From Musa acuminata AAA Group (Eukaryota > Streptophyta > Magnoliopsida > Zingiberales > Musaceae), in contig NC_088348.1 of assembly GCF_036884655.1 (NCBI RefSeq), positions 24,581,501 through 24,645,500 on the forward strand: 64,000 nt of DNA, read 5' to 3'. The translations under genes were made by a program, and so were the position numbers. Below are positions 32,835 through 44,064 of this stretch, piece after piece (the first letter of the stretch is position 1; the number at the start of each line of letters is the position of its first letter). The notes below the pieces were generated by a model, which worked only from the letters and a program-made list of their open reading frames with translations, was not told the origin of the DNA and did no database searches.

Positions 32835-35800
32835 ACAAACCTACAAGCTAGGAGCAAGAGATGGTATCTCGATAGTGGATGCTCAAGACATATGACTGGA
32901 GATCCATCTCATTTCTCTATGCTCACTAGCAAAGAAGAAGGGTACGTTACCTTCGGAGACAACAACAAGGGCAAAATCATTGGCAAGGGAACTATTGGTA
33001 ACAAATTTAATTTTTCCATTGATGATGTCTTACTAGTTGATGGATTGAAACATAATCTCTTGAGTATTAGTCAACTATGCGATAAAGGTTACATCGTTAG
33101 ATTTGAATCAAATATGTGCATTATTGAAAAACCAAATCATAACATGACTATGATTGCTTTAAAACAAAATAATGTCTATACCATCAACCTTGATGAACTA
33201 AGTAATGAAATGTGCTTCTCCGCCGTAAATGATGATGCTTGGCTTTGGCATAGGAGATTAGGCCATGCAAGCATGAAAACAATATCTAAGATCTCATCCC
33301 AAGAATTAGTACGAGGAATTCCAAATATAAAGTTTATTAAGGACAAAGTATGCGATGCATGTCAACTAGGCAAACAAATAAAAACAAGCTTCAAACCAAA
33401 AAATCAAATTAGCACTACTAGACCATTACAATTGATCCATTTGGACTTATTTGGACCAATTGATACAACAAGTCTAGGTGGAAGCAAATATGCCTTTGTG
33501 ATTGTGGATGACTACTCTAGATACACTTGGACCTATTTCCTAGCTCACAAAAGTGATTGCTTCAAGTGTTTCTCTAAATTTTGTAAACTTACTCAAAACG
33601 AAAAAGGCTTCATGATTTCATCAATTAGGAGTGATCACGGTGGTGAATTCCAAAACCGTGACTTTCAGAATTTTTGCGAAAGTAATGGGTACAATCACAA
33701 CTTCTCAACTCCAAGAAATCCTCAACAAAATGGAGTAGTTGAAAGGAAAAATAGAAACCTACAAGAAATGGCAAGAACTATGTTGAATGAACATAGTTTA
33801 CCTAAGTACTTTTGGGCCGAAGCCGTAAATACGGCTTGCTACATCATGAATAGAGTCCTAATAAGACCATCCTTATCCAAAACTCCCTATGAATTATGGA
33901 ATAACAAAAAACCAAACATCTCCTATTTTAAAGTTTTTGGTTGTAAATGCTTTATTTTAAATGAAAGGGATGCTTTAGGAAAATTTGACGCTAAATCCGA
34001 TGAAGGCATCTTTCTTGGTTACTCTTCCGTTTCTAAAGCTTTTCGGGTTTTTAATAAAAGAACTTTAGTAATTGAAGAGTCTATTCATGTAGTTTTTAAT
34101 GAAATTTCCGATTTAAAGAAAAATGATTTTGATGATGATCTTGGTTTTGATAATTTGAATTTAAATGAACCCTCTCCTCAAAATAGCCATTTGAATGCAT
34201 CTTCTTCCGAAATTTCTTTACCAAAAGAATGGAAGTATGTAGATGCTCATCCAAAAGAGCAAATTATAGGAGATACATCAAAAGGGGTTCAAACTCGTTC
34301 TTCTTTCAAAAATTTCTGTGCTAACGCCGCTTTCCTTTCTCAAATTGAACCTAAATGCATTGACGAAGCCTTAAAAGATGATTTTTGGATCATTGCAATG
34401 CAAGAAGAATTAAACCAATTTGAGAGGAATGAGGTATGGAAGCTTGTTCCTAGACCAAGTGACCACTTAGTCATAGGTACTAAGTGGGTCTTTAGAAACA
34501 AGCAAGACGAAAATGGTATCGTGGTTAGAAACAAGGCTAGATTAGTGGCCAAAGGTTTCAACCAACAAGAAGGTATCGATTACGAAGAAACCTTCGCTCC
34601 CGTGGCTCGATTAGAAGCCATAAGGATGCTCCTTGCCTATGCTAGTAGTAATAATTTTAAACTATTTCAAATGGATGTTAAAAGTGCTTTCTTGAATGGT
34701 TTTATTTCCGAAGAAGTATTTGTCGAACAACCTCCCGGATTTGAAAATTCTCTTCTTCCTAATCATGTATTCAAATTGACTAAAGCTCTCTATGGCTTAA
34801 AACAAGCTCCTAGAGCTTGGTATGAAAGGCTTAGTTCCTTTCTTGTTTTAAATAATTTTACCAAAGGCAAGGTTGATACTACATTGTTTATTAAACATTT
34901 TGAAAATAATTTTCTTATTGTGCAAATTTATGTTGACGATATTGTGTTTGGCTCTTCGGATGAATCACTATGTGAATCATTTGCCAAATGTATGAGTCTT
35001 GAATTTGAAATGAGTTTAATGGGTGAATTAACTTTCTTTTTGGGATTACAAATCAAACAACTTAATGATGGTATATTTCTTAACCAATCCAAATATACAT
35101 TAGAATTGTTAAAACGATTTAACATGGATAATTCAAAAGCAATAAACACCCCTATGAGTACTGCGACTAAGTTAGATATGGATGAAATTGGTGAAAGTTT
35201 CGATCAAAAAACATATAGGGGAATGATAGGTAGTCTACTCTACCTCACTGCGACTAGACCGGATATTATGTTTAGTGTAGGACTTTGCGCTAGGTTTCAA
35301 TCTAATCCTAAATTATCTCATCTTAAGAGTGTTAAAAGAATATTTAGGTATCTTAAAGGAACTTCAAATTTAGGATTGTGGTATCCAAAATCTGAAAAAT
35401 TTGATCTAATAGCTTATGCAGATGCCGATTTTGGCGGATGCAGGATAGATAGAAAAAGTACATCCGGAACATGCCAATTTTTAGGACATGCACTTGTTTC
35501 TTGGACTTCCAAGAAACAAAATTCAGTTGCACTATCTACGGCGGAAGCCGAATACATTGCTGCAAGTGCATGTTGTGCACAAGTAATTTGGATGAAAAAT
35601 ACATTAGAAGACTATGGAATTCACCTTGAAAATATTCCCATAAAATGCGATAATACTAGTGCCATATGCCTCACTAAAAATCCAATTCAGCACTCTAGAA
35701 CTAAGCACATCGACGTTAGGCATCATTTCATACGCAATCATGTTCTTAACAATGATGTTGTTCTAGAATTCATTGACACAAAGCATCAATTAGCAGATAT

Positions 35801-35873
35801 ATTTACAAAAGCTTTGAATGAAGATCAATTTGAATTCATCCGAAGGGAATTAGGCATGCTAAATTGTCCCTAA
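32835..35873 (+). CDS. pol: Copy B Pol polyprotein, reached through the gag UAG
   Basis: Open from the codon after UAG to 35873; the first internal ATG is at 32892. Protease: DSG catalytic motif at 32871-32879, upstream of that ATG. Integrase: HHCC zinc finger ([11 protein letters not shown] ... CDACQLGKQ), core with [14 protein letters not shown] and VVERKNRN, then [12 protein letters not shown]. Reverse transcriptase: [40 protein letters not shown], catalytic [10 protein letters not shown] (YVDD codons from 34929). RNase [45 protein letters not shown], ending GMLNCP. The order protease-integrase-RT-RNase H is copia. No stop or shift is seen. Because the protease motif lies before the first ATG, an active Pol needs the UAG to be bypassed. 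Confidence 0.93.
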   Translation, partial: TNLQARSKRWYLDSGCSRHMTGDPSHFSMLTSKEEGYVTFGDNNKGKIIGKGTIGNKFNFSIDDVLLVDGLKHNLLSISQLCDKGYIVRFESNMCIIEKPNHNMTMIALKQNNVYTINLDELSNEMCFSAVNDDAWLWHRRLGHASMKTISKISSQELVRGIPNIKFIKDKVCDACQLGKQIKTSFKPKNQISTTRPLQLIHLDLFGPIDTTSLGGSKYAFVIVDDYSRYTWTYFLAHKSDCFKCFSKFCKLTQNEKGFMISSIRSDHGGEFQNRDFQNFCESNGYNHNFSTPRNPQQNGVVERKNRNLQEMARTMLNEHSLPKYFWAEAVNTACYIMNRVLIRPSLSKTPYELWNNKKPNISYFKVFGCKCFILNERDALGKFDAKSDEGIFLGYSSVSKAFRVFNKRTLVIEESIHVVFNEISDLKKNDFDDDLGFDNLNLNEPSPQNSHLNASSSEISLPKEWKYVDAHPKEQIIGDTSKGVQTRSSFKNFCANAAFLSQIEPKCIDEALKDDFWIIAMQEELNQFERNEVWKLVPRPSDHLVIGTKWVFRNKQDENGIVVRNKARLVAKGFNQQEGIDYEETFAPVARLEAIRMLLAYASSNNFKLFQMDVKSAFLNGFISEEVFVEQPPGFENSLLPNHVFKLTKALYGLKQAPRAWYERLSSFLVLNNFTKGKVDTTLFIKHFENNFLIVQIYVDDIVFGSSDESLCESFAKCMSLEFEMSLMGELTFFLGLQIKQLNDGIFLNQSKYTLELLKRFNMDNSKAINTPMSTATKLDMDEIGESFDQKTYRGMIGSLLYLTATRPDIMFSVGLCARFQSNPKLSHLKSVKRIFRYLKGTSNLGLWYPKSEKFDLIAYADADFGGCRIDRKSTSGTCQFLGHALVSWTSKKQNSVALSTAEAEYIAASACCAQVIWMKNTLEDYGIHLENIPIKCDNTSAICLTKNPIQHSRTKHIDVRHHFIRNHVLNNDVVLEFIDTKHQLADIFTKALNEDQFEFIRRELGMLNCP

Positions 35874-36376
35874 AATGAACTTCACAAAAAAAAAGGACTC
35901 GTTCATTTCCCTTCGTTTATGAATTTGAATTCTTCTTTCTTCTTCAAATCAAAATGATCCATTAAAGTCTAAATTATGATCTTGAGGGAAGAAGCTAAAC
36001 AAAAGGAAGGCAGAAACTTTTTTTTCTTTCCTCTACGTGATGCCAGCGGTGGAACCGCCAGATCCGGCGGTGGCACCGATTGGCGCTCGGGCACCAGGCG
36101 GTGCCACCGCCCAGTTTGGCGGTGCCACCGACCGAGTCACCCCTTTAACCCGAGGGGTTAGGGCCGGCGGTGACACCGCCCCCAACCCGAAGAAACACTC
36201 TCTCCCATTCCCTCTAACCCTCATTCCAACTCTTAGAAACATTGGAGAAGGATTCCTTGAGGTCCAAGCTTTCCATCTCTCAACGTAATCTCCACAAGGT
36301 AACTCTTGAAATCCCTCCTTTCTTTTCTCTTTCTCTTGCATATTTTTCACAATCTCATCATCATCTTGTCTAGAAA
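35874..36376 (+). other. Leader between pol and the third ORF of copy B
   Basis: 500 bp, absent from A and C at this place. It holds LTR-like GC words (GGCGGTGGCACCG, GGCGGTGCCACCGCC) at about 36045-36180. It ends with a pyrimidine-rich run and TCTAG at 36369-36373, a good 3' splice-site candidate three bases before the ORF's ATG. Confidence 0.6.
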
Positions 36377-37471
36377 ATGGCTCCAAAGAGATCAAAAGGA
36401 ATAAGGATTGAAGGAGATTCATATAACCATGACCTTTTTAGATCAAAAGAGGTAGCCCTTAGCTTTCGAAAATTTGAAACCCGATCTGTCCATAAGGGAA
36501 AATACATTGATTTGGATGAACTAGAGGACTTAGATCCCATTAAGTGGTTTGCTCAACTAGAAGCTCTACCTCTACTACAAATAGATGAACCAATCTATCC
36601 ACGGTTAGTGAGATTGTTCTATACCAACCTATATGAAGACAATGATAGCCTAAGCACTTACATTCTAGGAACACCCATTAGAATTTTTGACAGCACCATT
36701 TGTGAGCTAATTGGCATACCTGAAAAAGATAGGGGATGCTATTTTAAAGGTAAATGGGACGTCAAAAAAATAGGAGCAACCTATTCCGAAGCCGTGAACA
36801 CAATTTTTGCAAATCCAAACCTTGACTTCCTACCCAAGAGCTGTGAACACTTAATGCCTTTCAATTCTAAAATTCTTCATCACATTATCACGAGCATCAT
36901 ATTCCCCAAACAATTTCATCTTGACGAAGTCAGTCAATTAGAGATAGGAACCATGTATTGGATTATGACCGGTCAACATAATTGTTTCGGGTACTTGATT
37001 CGCCAACACATGCAGGAAATTATGACTAAGGATACTATATTGCCATATGGGAAGTTAATCACTAGAATTCTTCATGCCTATGACATTTGCATTCCACCCG
37101 ATGAAGAATCTATTCCAAATGATCGATATAACATAATAAATAAAAACCTGCTAAAAAAACTTAGGTGCACTTTTAGCAATGGCATATGGGTTAGGCAGCC
37201 TAGAAGAACGGATCAAATTCCTACACCAATAGAACAACCCGAAACACCAATTCTTATGGGAAATGAATCTCCTCCTCCTAGTCCCTTTGGAGCAGCACCT
37301 TCAGCTCCTGTTTCCTCCTCTGAAGATATCATTATGGCGGAGCTATCTCAGATCAAATCACAGCAAGAACAAATTCAGAATCAACAAGTTGAAATTTTGA
37401 AGACACTACGACAGATGAATGAAAAAATAGATATCATGTATCAGCACTGTGGATTACCTCCTAAGGATTAA
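36377..37471 (+). CDS. Third ORF of copy B (364 aa), SIRE env-position ORF, plant-transposon-like protein
   Basis: Intact ORF downstream of pol on the sense strand, where SIRE elements carry their env-like gene. The start MAPKRSKGIRIEG is basic. Residues about 70-240 (YPRLVRLFYTNLY, GTPIRIFDSTICELIGIPEKDRG, HHIITSIIFPK, YLIRQHM) resemble the putative plant transposon protein domain seen in many plant transposon ORFs; this is recall, not a search. Then come a Pro/Ser-rich linker (about 275-315) and a C-terminal coiled coil rich in Gln (MAELSQIKSQQEQIQNQQ to EKIDIMY). No signal peptide or clear transmembrane segment is visible, so it is not a typical envelope protein. A splice acceptor just before the ATG could make a subgenomic mRNA. 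Function unknown. Confidence 0.82.
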   Translation: MAPKRSKGIRIEGDSYNHDLFRSKEVALSFRKFETRSVHKGKYIDLDELEDLDPIKWFAQLEALPLLQIDEPIYPRLVRLFYTNLYEDNDSLSTYILGTPIRIFDSTICELIGIPEKDRGCYFKGKWDVKKIGATYSEAVNTIFANPNLDFLPKSCEHLMPFNSKILHHIITSIIFPKQFHLDEVSQLEIGTMYWIMTGQHNCFGYLIRQHMQEIMTKDTILPYGKLITRILHAYDICIPPDEESIPNDRYNIINKNLLKKLRCTFSNGIWVRQPRRTDQIPTPIEQPETPILMGNESPPPSPFGAAPSAPVSSSEDIIMAELSQIKSQQEQIQNQQVEILKTLRQMNEKIDIMYQHCGLPPKD

Positions 37472-38021
37472 ATTGATGTATCTTTTTATTCTGTCCTGTT
37501 TGCGTTTAAGTGACGAACTTTGTTAAATGCTAAACCTTTTTCTATGCTCATCAATATGCTGGCTTGTCTCTTTTTGTTGATGACAAAGGGGGAGAAGTGA
37601 TGACTTACACCAGAACGATAGCAATGGCTAATATGAATTACAAAAACTTGTATGAACTTGTGTGATATGATTATCTTATATGCCTTGCAAAATCCTTGAA
37701 AATATTGTAAGATTGATTGATCATATTGAATGCATGTCTAAAATGTATAATCATGCAATTCAAGTTGAAAATCTTTATCTCTTGTCAATAGTAAAATTTG
37801 TCTCTTATCTTTCGACTTGAAAAAGATTTTCATCAAAGTTTCGCATTTACATTATGCTTAATGAGAATAACGATAAGTTCTACGGTTAGAGCTTATAGGT
37901 TTATACTTGAATTCAATGATGAAATTCAAGTGTTTTATCTTCTCATAATATGGCATATAGATAGGGGGAGTTATGTTTAACTCCGTCATCAATTGATTGT
38001 CATCATCAAAAAGGGGGAGAT
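37472..38021 (+). other. Copy B 3' untranslated stretch with two polypurine tracts
   Basis: Noncoding. An internal tract, AAAGGGGGAGAA (37585-37596), lies within TTGTTGATGACAAAGGGGG. The LTR-adjacent tract AAAAAGGGGGAGAT (38008-38021) is the expected plus-strand primer. Similar pairs exist in A and C. The ORF at 37798-37980 shows nothing recognisable. Confidence 0.8.
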
Positions 38022-39245
38022 TGTTGAATCTCGGATTTTGATGATATAATCAATTGGTGGGTTAATTGATCTAATCCATATTATTGAGTTAAGTGTGCAG
38101 GATTAACTACGATAATCAGAAAACATAAAGCAAGGATACCGGAGTCGAGTTTGATAGACGTTTAAGAGACCGGAGAATCATCGGAGATGCTGCCGGAACC
38201 GTCCGAGAAGAAATCGGGAACGTGTTGGAAGTTCGCCGAAGAAATCGTCGGAGGCTCGCGGAGATCACCAAGAAGGCTCGGCTACTCGTTAAAGTCATCA
38301 TAAAGATTGGGAGCTTGCAGGGAGTCCGTCGGAAGAGTTCGTCGGAAAAGCTCGCCGGAACAAGACTCGACGTTCGCGGTTAAAAAACTTGCTTAGGATG
38401 TTTTTTTTATGTAGTTCACCTGTAATTAGGATTAGGATTAAGAGATAATCCTATATCCTGGTTAGGGGCCAACTGGGGCCAAAATCAGATTTGGTTTGGG
38501 CGAAAAATAAGCCAAACCAATGAATCGGAAAGTCAGGCGGTGGAACCGCCTGGCTGGGCGGTGGCACCGCCCAGCACCCGAGTGCTAGGCGGTGACACCT
38601 CCTTGGCTGGGCGGTGGCACCGCCCAGCACCCGAACGCTGGGCGGTGGCACCGCCTGGCTGGGCGGTGGAACCGCCAGCACCGGGAACCCTAAGAGAATT
38701 CAAATTTTGGAGCCCAAAATTTGAATCCTCTTGAGGCCTATAAATACCCCTCAAATCTCAGCTGAGGTTACAACTTTTGAGAAGCATTTTGATTGAGAGA
38801 AAAGTCTTAGAAAGTCTTAGCAAGTCTTGTTTTCAATTTGCTAGAGAGTTCTCCTCCTTCCTTCTTATTGAAAATTTGTAAGAGGTTGAGCTGCTTGTAA
38901 AAGGTTGTAAGAGGGGTGTTTACCCTTCCATTTCAAGAGACTTGCTAGTGGAAGGTGGGAGCCTCATCGAAGAGGGGCCTCGCAAGTGGAGTAGGTCATT
39001 TGACCGAACCACTCTAAAAATCGGCGTAATCTCTGGTTTGCTTTTTATTATTGTCATTTACATTACTGCAAATCTTCTTACTGCTTTAGTTCCTTATTAC
39101 TCTTGCTGCGCAACTTTAAGAATACGCCTTCAAGTTAAATTTCTCAAGTTTCATTCTTAACGTACGAAAGATTTTGTTAAAATCGAAGTTTTAATCCGCT
39201 GCACTAATTCACCCCCCCCCTCTTAGTGCCGCTCCGATCCTAACA
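38022..39245 (+). repeat. Copy B 3' LTR
   Basis: 1224 bp, same as the 5' LTR except for one base in the C-run (C9-T here, C8-TT there). Palindrome at 38698-38726, TATA at 38739-38746. Followed by the ACGCC duplication (39246-39250). Confidence 0.95.
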
Positions 39246-39250
39246 ACGCC

Positions 39251-41660
39251 AACCCCGAGAAGGTTCAAGCCATCATCAACATGCATCCCCCCGCTTAGTA
39301 AAGGAGGTACAACATCTAACTGGTAGACTTACCGCTCTCACCCGATTTCTATCCCAATCAGAGACAAGTGCCTCCCCTTTTTCTGAGCTTTGAGGAACTC
39401 GAAGGACTTTAAGTGGACCCCGGGATGCGAGGAGGCCTTTGCCCAACTTAAGGAACACCTCGCCCAACTACCCCGACTTACCTCGGTTGCTTCAGATGAA
39501 CCGCTTGGCCTCTACCTTGTAGCATCTGAACATACGGTCAGTTCAGTCCTAATCAAGGAGGATTCAGGGGCACAACAACCAGTCTACTACATGAGCCACA
39601 TCCTAAATGGACCTGAGGTGTGATACCCACCGATCAAGAAGCAAGCCTTGGCACTTGTATAGACGGCCCAGAAGTTGCGATCGTATTTCCAAGTCCACTC
39701 GATCCAGGTAGTGATCGACCAACCATTAAGGCAAATTCTATCTAAATTTGACATATCAGGATGGATGCTCAAATGGTCGGTAGAGCTCAGAGAATTCAAC
39801 ATATGATACATCCCGAGTATGACCATAAAAGCTTAAGCCCTTGCTGACTTTGTCTCAGAGTTAACCCCTCCCGAGGATAATAGCAGTGTGAGCACCGAGC
39901 CCCTTTATGTGGATGGTTTGGCAAACATCAAAAGAGGAGGAGCCTGACTCGTCCTGAAGGGACCCGAGGGCCAACAGTACAAACACGCACTTCGCTTTGG
40001 TTTCAAAGCTACCAACAATGAATCTGAATACAAAGTGCTCCTGGCCAGGCTTAGAATAGCCCTAGAGCTCTAGGTAAGAAGCATTAAGGTTTTCAACGAC
40101 TCGCAGTTGGTGGTTGGTCACATCAACGAAGACTATGAGGCTCAAGACATAACCATGTTTGAGTACTTGTTGAAGGCAAGATAGCTCGTCGGCCGCTTCC
40201 AACACTTTACGATGACGAGGATTTCTCGGATGCAAAACACACAAGCAGACGCATTGGTAAAGCTTGCCTCGAGTCCAAGCACCGAATTACCTCTTCCCAA
40301 AGTCGAGCAACTCCCTTGCCGAACCATCATGGCCAAGGAGATTATTGAAGTTGATGCGACCCCGACCTGGATAGAGGAGATCCTCCGCTACAAGAGGGAT
40401 GGAATGCTTCCAATCGACAAAGCTGCCTCATGAGGACTTCGGCATACGCAAGCATGGTATTGCGAGATAAATGGACGACTCTACCGAAGATCATTCACCA
40501 AGCTACTCCTAAGGTGCCTAGCCCCCGACAAGGCCTAGGCAATTTTAACTGAGGTCCACGAGGGAATTTGTGGAGAGCATAGTGGCAGTCGAACCCTAGC
40601 CTTCAAAATCCTCCGGCAAAGTTATTACTGGCCAACCATGCACCAGGATGCTAAGATTTATGTATAGCGATATCAACAATGCCAAAAGCATGCTCGGGTA
40701 CAACATCAACCTATGGTCCCACTAACCCCAATAGATTGCACGTGGCCTTTTCATGCAGTGGGGAATGGACCACCTCGGTCCATTCCCCCAGCATCGGGAC
40801 AATAGAGTCTCCTTGTTATCGGGCTTGATTACTTCATGAAATGGGTCGAGGCTGAGCTACTAGCGTCCATCACTAAGAGGCAAGTCGAACGATTCGTCTG
40901 GAAGAACATCATCACCCGCTTTGGCATCCCGAAAGCCATCATCACTGACAATGGGACATAGTTCAACAATGCCAAGTTCAGAAAATTTTATGAAAATTAC
41001 ATGATACAGTTGAGATTCAGCTCAATGGCTCACCCTTAAACCAATGGTGTGGCTAAGGTAACCAACCAAACTCTTCTAGAAGGCCTCAAGAGAAGAGTCA
41101 TCGGAGCTCGTGGTATGTGGGTCGACGAGCTCCTGAGCATCCTATGGGCCTCCCGCACAACGTCTAAAACTGCCATGGGAGAGTCACCCTTTAGTTTGGC
41201 TTTCGAAACTAAGGTGGTGCTCCCTCCCAAAGTAGTCTTCTTGGCCCCTCGGATTGAGAACTTCGAAAAGGGTACATCTAAGAAGGCCTCCACACAACTT
41301 AGATCTCATGGAAGAGTGAAGAGCCGACGCACACCTTCGGGCCCTGGCTTACAAAAAAACTGTTGCAAAACTCTACAACTGAAGGGTGTGCCCGTGACTG
41401 ATCAAGCTGGGCGACTTGGTCCTATGAAAGGTTGAGGTCATCGACTCGATGTGCACCTGGGGTAAGCTTGCCCCAAATTGGGAGGGTCCCTACCGAGTAA
41501 CCAAAGTTGTTTGGGATGGAACTTACCACATAACGAGGTAGGAAGGAGATCGGTTACTAAAGACCTGGCACATATCAAATTTAAAGAGGTTATATGTCTA
41601 AGCAAGTGTTCACAGCGCGGGGACCCCTGGGTTCGGTCCAAGAACCCCCACATGATATGA
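39251..41660 (+). pseudogene. pol: Copy D pol, second half: RT end, RNase H, integrase, broken
   Basis: Continues D after B. The RT thumb and connection (NSKDFKWTPGCEEAFAQLKEHL) lead to the first RNase H block (PLGLYLVASEHTVSSVLIKE, PVYYMSHIL). A second RNase H-like domain begins LYVDGLANIKRGGA (about 39906) with NESEYKVLLA. Integrase has a degenerate zinc part (about 40620-40690), a core with GLDYFMKWVEAE, GIPKAIITDNGT and the TNGVAKVTNQTLLEGLKRR block (41040-41095), then SPFSLAFETKVVLP. Stops interrupt it at about ten places, several at former Gln or Trp codons. The two-part RNase H (catalytic plus a second archaeal-type RNase H) is typical of the Tat group. Confidence 0.82.
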
Positions 41661-41783
41661 AAATTATGTTCTAGAAAGTAGAGTTATATTAATAATCAAA
41701 AGGGTTACATAGCCCGATCGATCGTGACAAACAAAAAATAGAACAACTTCTGACCAATCACCCAAAAATACATGAAGATAGAC

Positions 41784-43966
41784 CTAGGCCTCGGGATCGC
41801 CCATGCTGTCGTCAAAAAGGCACCTCGTCAGGCATCGCAACATTCTCGTCTTCAGGCAGGTTGGTGAAAGAATCTTCCTCGATCGCCAGATCAGGATACG
41901 GAGCTCAGAACCGAGCTAGAGCAACTTGGTACGCGTATTCATAAGTAACTTGGCCCGACCTTTACAGATCGAGCTGGAAACCAACCGATTCCTTGTACTA
42001 TGATAAGATTTTCTTCCCCTTTTCAAGCACCACCCGAACCTCCTCAGCAAGAGCTTCTTCAGCCTTCTTCGTCTCTACCCAAGCCGCCTCCAGACCCCAC
42101 GACAGGTCTAGTAGCTCGCCCTCCATCGAGCAGACCTGCGGGACTCCATCAATAGGCACTGAGCCTCTGCAAGCTTTTCTCGAAGCATGGCTCGGTCCCG
42201 CTCAGCATCCGCAAGTTCAGACTTCAGCCGAGCCACCTCCGATTCCAGGTTGGTCACTTGCTACTCGGCCATCGCAACAGCTTCCGGGGCAGAACCCCGC
42301 TTTAATTCTTTGATTTGACCATGAAGCTCGGAAATCTTATCCCCCATGTTGCTGATTACTCGACCCGCGTCCCGAACTCGATCTATCAGCCCTATGTAGT
42401 AGTGTTGGTTCTGCACAAGGACAGCGCAAAATTAGTGATCGAAAGAAGAAACCGCGAAGCAGATTAAGAAGGTGGAATTCTTACCCAGACCAAGGACTTG
42501 GCGGCTTTATTGATCAGCACCTCCGATGGAGAGGTATACACCTACTTCACTGCTGTCGGGACGAGCGCACCATGGATATACGCCACGAACGAGAAGCCAT
42601 TAGTCGACACGCGGGTCCCCACGGTCAGCCCCGACCAATGCGGCTCGAGGGAAGCCTTTGCCTTGCCATCAGGTAATTCACCCATCAATAGAGCTTAGAA
42701 AGGCTTGTTCTTAGTTTGCGGTCGGATGCGACAAAGGTCTTGCATCGACGCCGGTCGAACCGACCTCCCAGGCTCCACCCCCGACAGGGGAACACGCTCC
42801 TTACCGTGCGTGCTCCCGCCAACACCTCCGTCAGGGGCGTGTCCTGAGAACTTTCTCCGCGCTCACCCCCCCCCACACGGTAGTAGTTCCCTCAGCCGCT
42901 GCTGCCTCAGACATCTTACGGGTCCCCACCTTAGCCTTCTTCCACGGACGGTCTTGCTCGGGGCTTCTCCATCGTGCGGATGGGTCCAACCCTCCGAGGG
43001 AGGAGCGGATGACGAGGAAGGGCGAGAAGTCGTTGAGATGCGAGGCATGTCTCTCATTGCCTTGAGGTTCATCATATCTGCCCACAGGTCAAGGGTTAGT
43101 CAACAATATGAAAAACGATAAAGCTATGGCTTGAGCAGAGGCAAGGGGACGGGCTCAGACCATACGTGAGAAGCCGAACTAAGACCCGCCTCAATCAACC
43201 ACTCCTCGACCATGTTCCTAATCGCCCTGGAAGAAGAAAGAATCTCCTTCAAACCCCCAAGCTGCTCAAATTCCCCGTTAGACAACCCCGGGGAGGTATT
43301 GTTAATCGATCGAGCCGGCCATAGGAGTTTAAAACCCCATCCCCGACTATGACTAATAAAGAAGTAAGGGCCCTTCCACCCCTTGTTGTTAGAAGGCGCC
43401 CTGCTTACCCTAAAACTGCCCCGGGACAATAGGTAGTAACCACCCGGCCCTTTGGAAAGACAAAAGTAAGTAAGGAAGAGCGAGCGGGTCAGGGTGATAC
43501 CCACACCGTGACACTCCCCAAGAAAGACCACCATATACCGCCATGAGTTCGGCACCATTTGTGAAGACGAAATTCACCACTAAGAGAGACAAACCTCAAT
43601 CGTCGGGTGCAGAGGAAACCTTAGCCCCGCCTCTAACGCATCAAGAGTCAGCCCGAACTCGTCAGGGAATAGGTCATAGGCGCATTGTCCAGGCCGAGGA
43701 GCATGTAACTCATATTCGATCGATATGCTATAACGGTCCCGGATGCAGCCGAATAGCACCGTAGTGACAATAGAATCAAAATCGTGCAACGATTTTGAGA
43801 CCTCAAGGACCCATACAACCTTCTCGTTCACGGGGGAGGTGCCACTCGACGACAAGCTATCCCTCTTACTACTTGAGTTTGATGCTACAACCTCAGACCC
43901 CGACCGACTAGACAAAGACGAAGAAGAAGAAGAAGAAGAAGAAGAGGAAGAGGATGAAGAGGACAT
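41784..43966 (-). pseudogene. Copy D antisense gene (Tat-type additional ORF), decayed, with two likely introns
   Basis: On minus, ATG at 43966 starts a Ser homopolymer (encoded by a GAA/GAG run at 43917-43956). Exon 1 runs to about 43166 in one frame, with ALEAGLRFPLHP, PNSWRYMVVFLGECHGVG and APSNNKGWKGPYFF, and has in-frame stops just after EVCLS. A likely intron lies at 43078-43165 (GTATGG to CAG). Exon 2 runs to 42485 (GELPDGKAKASLEPHWSGL, YTSPSEVLINKAAKSLVW). A second intron lies at 42411-42484 (GTAAGA to TGCAG). Exon 3 is helical/coiled (VTNLESEVARLKSEL) and ends acidic (NLPEDENVAMPDEVPFDDS) at TAG 41784-41786. This type of antisense ORF is known in plant Tat elements; its function is unknown. 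Frame breaks in exons 2 and 3 are likely. Confidence 0.72.
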
Positions 43967-44064
43967 CCCGATCGACCTGAACTGCTAATCGACCAACGAA
44001 AACAAAGGGGGAAGGGAGCTAGAGCACTGGAATGACTGAGAAAGAACCCGCAAGATGGGAGGGG

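Larger units (their letters stand above)
29993..39245 (+). mobile_element. Young, complete SIRE-type Ty1/copia element, copy B, with a third ORF
   Basis: 9253 bp with two 1224-bp LTRs (29993-31216 and 38022-39245) in register throughout (constant offset 8029) and one visible difference (a C/T in the C-run near the right end). Perfect duplications ACGCC lie at 29988-29992 and 39246-39250. The primer site, gag, pol, third ORF and polypurine tract are all in place. Gag and pol share a frame and are separated only by UAG (32832-32834). There are no other breaks in 521 + 993 codons. This is the youngest element in the window and could be mobile. Confidence 0.95.
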
